A stretch of 64,000 nt of DNA, from contig NC_021678.1 in NCBI RefSeq assembly GCF_000247815.1, positions 5,619,026 to 5,683,025 on the forward strand. Direction: 5' to 3'. The position numbers and the translations under genes are program-made. The stretch is from Ficedula albicollis. Taxonomy: Eukaryota; Chordata; Aves; Passeriformes; Muscicapidae. Every line of letters begins with the position of its first letter. Positions within the stretch are counted from its first letter, which is position 1. The notes beneath the pieces were generated by a model, which had not been told where the DNA came from, ran no database searches, and saw only the letters and a program-made list of their open reading frames with translations. Of this stretch, positions 61,685-64,000 are shown one piece after another.

Positions 61685-64000
61685 CAGAAATATGAAATGT
61701 TTAGCTAAAATATCTAGGTAAAATCTAACAGAAATTTGGTTACTGCCTGATAAAATGGTGCTTCTTCCCTTCAAATAGGTTTGAGCATCTCCTTAATGCA
61801 AATCCTGCACCTTCACGTAGACTCCTTCCCAGGCAGCTACAGTGGATCTGCTCACCAAGGGAATTTGTCCCACTGGATTCCTTTTTTTTTCTGTGCAGTT
61901 GAATGAGGAGTGTGTGTCTTTTGAAGAGCAACAACTGAAAGAAATATTGATGACTGCCAGGGCATCTACAGAAAAAGATAAGAAAATTACTCTACTGTAA
62001 CAGTGAAGACAAAGGGGCTTTGTTAAGTCTTTCTTGTAGGTTGTATATATTAATAGTAACAAGTAAAGTTTTGTATTTTTTCAGAGACACACACAAGGCC
62101 TTGAATTGTATTGTTTTAATTGCAGCTAACTGAATGAATTAAGTAGAAAATCACACACAGTGCTTTGATTGTCTAATTCTTTGTATGTGAGGCTTTGGGA
62201 ACAGTTTGTTATTATAAAAGAACAGCACTAACCAGAAATCAGCCAACATGTAATTGCTAGGCTGAGGGGCAGTTTGGGGAAAGCTGATATTTATTTATAA
62301 GTTATTAAATAAAAACACATAATATGAGGATCATCTCTCACTGCCTTCACACTTCATACATTACTCATCTTCCTAAATTTCATGGTTTTGTACTCCCTTA
62401 GTACATTGCTTGGGCTTATAACCATTACATGGGCTTATAACCATTGCAGGCACCAAAACCACCCACATCCAGGAAAGGAGATGCCTGTGCATTTGTTGTG
62501 ATGGCAGTTTTCATTATGGGACTCATCAAAGATTATGAACCTTCAGTTCAAGGAAAGGAATCTTGACTCAAGTTTTAAAGGTTGTTTTCAGTACCTAAAA
62601 TAGACCTGAGCACCTGGGACTCTTCAGGTGGCTGAAATTCTGGCTGGTGTTTCCACTTGACTATGTACCTTTAGAGAATTACAGTCAGCCAGTACCCTAA
62701 GTAGAAGACTTAAGAGCAATTTTGGCATTAAATTTGACAGAGTTCTCAAAAAAACATTGATCATGTGATTCCCATCAGTTTTGGTAAGAATCAGGTAGCT
62801 TCTGGTTATCTTTAGTGGTTCTCACTGCTCACTTGTGCCTTACTACCATAGGAAACAGCCACTTGCAAGACAGAGAGAGGAGGTAGGTGGTGATTTGACT
62901 TGTCAAGAAGGTAGAGCAGTAAGTACTTAATTCTCAGTGGTTTTGGCTGTTTCAGTTCTCCTGGAGGGTGGAGCTCCCATTTGTTCCTTTAGCACAAACT
63001 TGAGGGCTTTTTTCTAGGAAAGCAAGGTCTATTTCAGAGGACACAGAAGCAGTTCCTTGTGCCATGTAACAAGGGGTTGAGTAATGTCTGGCCTCGCAAG
63101 TGAGGTGTGTGTCCTACAGACCAAGATGCCCTTGTGACCTGCAGCAGAGAGTCTGTGGATGGGAAGGTGTGCCAGCACCTGGGGTGTTGGCACTGCTAGA
63201 CACATCTTTGGACTTGCTGAGCTGCTGTATCTGACATTTCTGCTGTACAAACAAATCCCTATTAAACCAGTTAAACACTGTTCATACAACTTCAAAATGG
63301 TAGAGGCTTAATTTTATGACTTCATCTCCAGGCTTGTTGAAATTTACCTGTCCACACTGAAATGGTGTGAAGATTAAATTGCTAATCCTAGTTACCAGCA
63401 TAGACTGTTTCACAGAAGGTGCCTGAGAGGTGGAACTGGGCAGAGTTCAGCTTTGCACAGCTCTTGCCAGGAGTTATTTGGTATCCCTGTTGCTGTTTTT
63501 TGAAGTAAAAAAATATTTTCCCCCAAATAACCTATTTTTTTGCAAGGGAACACAGCTGCATTTATGAAAGTTCTTGTCTTTTACAGTAAGTCTGGTTTGT
63601 ATTGTTTCCTCTCTCTATGTATGTTGTCTGCATAAGTACCAACAGTCATAATGAAAAACACAGTTTTGTTACAGGAATTTTCATCAGTGGTTTTCAGTAG
63701 TTTAGAAAACATTGGAGCTACTTCCAACAAATGAAAAAAATCAAAGCAGCTTTGAAAATGTTGATACACTTTGGCAAATAAATCTTTTGTTTTAACCCTG
63801 CTTTGTTATTATTTCTCTGATACTAAAACCAAGATAAATCATTATTGATTTCCACCAGCTCAACAGAAGAGATCATATGGCTTTCACCCCACCGTCCCCT
63901 GCGTTGAGGGGGTAAATCTCGCCTGTGCTCTTGTGCAGCCTTTGGCTGAGTGTTCTGAGACAGCCTCTATTCAGCAGTTGCATGCAGTGTTAAAGCTGTC
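61685..64000. other. Unique non-coding DNA, nothing recognised
   Basis: About 2.3 kb to the window end. It contains one 19-bp doublet (62411-62448). Frames stay below 90 codons with no domain I know. Confidence 0.5.
62411..62448. repeat. Tandem duplication, 19-bp unit, 2 copies
   Basis: 'tgggcttataaccatt' followed by 'aca' then 'gca' at 62411 and 62430. The copies are identical apart from one base. Confidence 0.9.

Overview
The window looks like avian nuclear DNA, intronic or intergenic, with no recognisable protein-coding gene. The bird assignment rests on three CR1 LINE fragments. These carry the characteristic avian 3' region: the 'cagcctgg' and 'ggccttccagtacctgaag' stretches, and an end in 'attctatggttctatg' on one strand or 'cacagaatcacagaatgg' on the other. 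It also rests on the sparse repeat load and on short solo LTRs with 6-bp target-site duplications. Species and chromosome cannot be read from the sequence. Open reading frames are short, and the longest non-repeat ones begin at GTG or TTG rather than ATG. I saw no convincing exon series, CpG island, tRNA or rRNA.

Layout. 1-12.1 kb is mostly unique AT-rich DNA with two CR1 fragments (about 196-395 minus, 2712-3176 plus) and a 55-bp tandem duplication (9642-9749). 12139-19577 is a large direct duplication: copy A (12139-15770) and copy B (16307-19577) are separated only by a 537-base homopolymer of G. Each copy ends shortly after the same 448-bp solo LTR. 19.6-31.2 kb is unique sequence interrupted by a poly-T/poly-G/poly-T block (23524-23629) and a 75-bp tandem duplication (24660-24803). 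31.2-36.5 kb holds a minus-strand solo LTR with an exact target-site duplication (31262-31728), 15-bp and 57/89-bp tandem repeats, a CR1 fragment (33794-34126), and a three-copy ~98-bp array running straight into an exact 362-bp tandem duplication (35492-36507). 36.5-54.3 kb is largely unique, with 61-bp and 193-bp tandem duplications, an (AAAC)n(TAAC)n microsatellite and a cluster of inverted repeats near 52.1-52.4 kb. 54318-55090 is a second huge poly-G block (703 G) embedded in poly-C/poly-T. 57.9-61.7 kb holds two more minus-strand solo LTRs (57919-58656 and 59862-60230) and a 99-bp tandem duplication.

The LTRs are solo relics: no gag, pol or env sequence lies next to any of them. The unusual things here are structural: long G homopolymers at a duplication junction and inside poly-T tracts, an unusually dense set of high-identity short tandem duplications, and an LTR whose last 95 bp can fold into a branched, cloverleaf-like structure. 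Several of these may be assembly artefacts rather than biology, and I say so at each. I found no convincing new multi-gene system.
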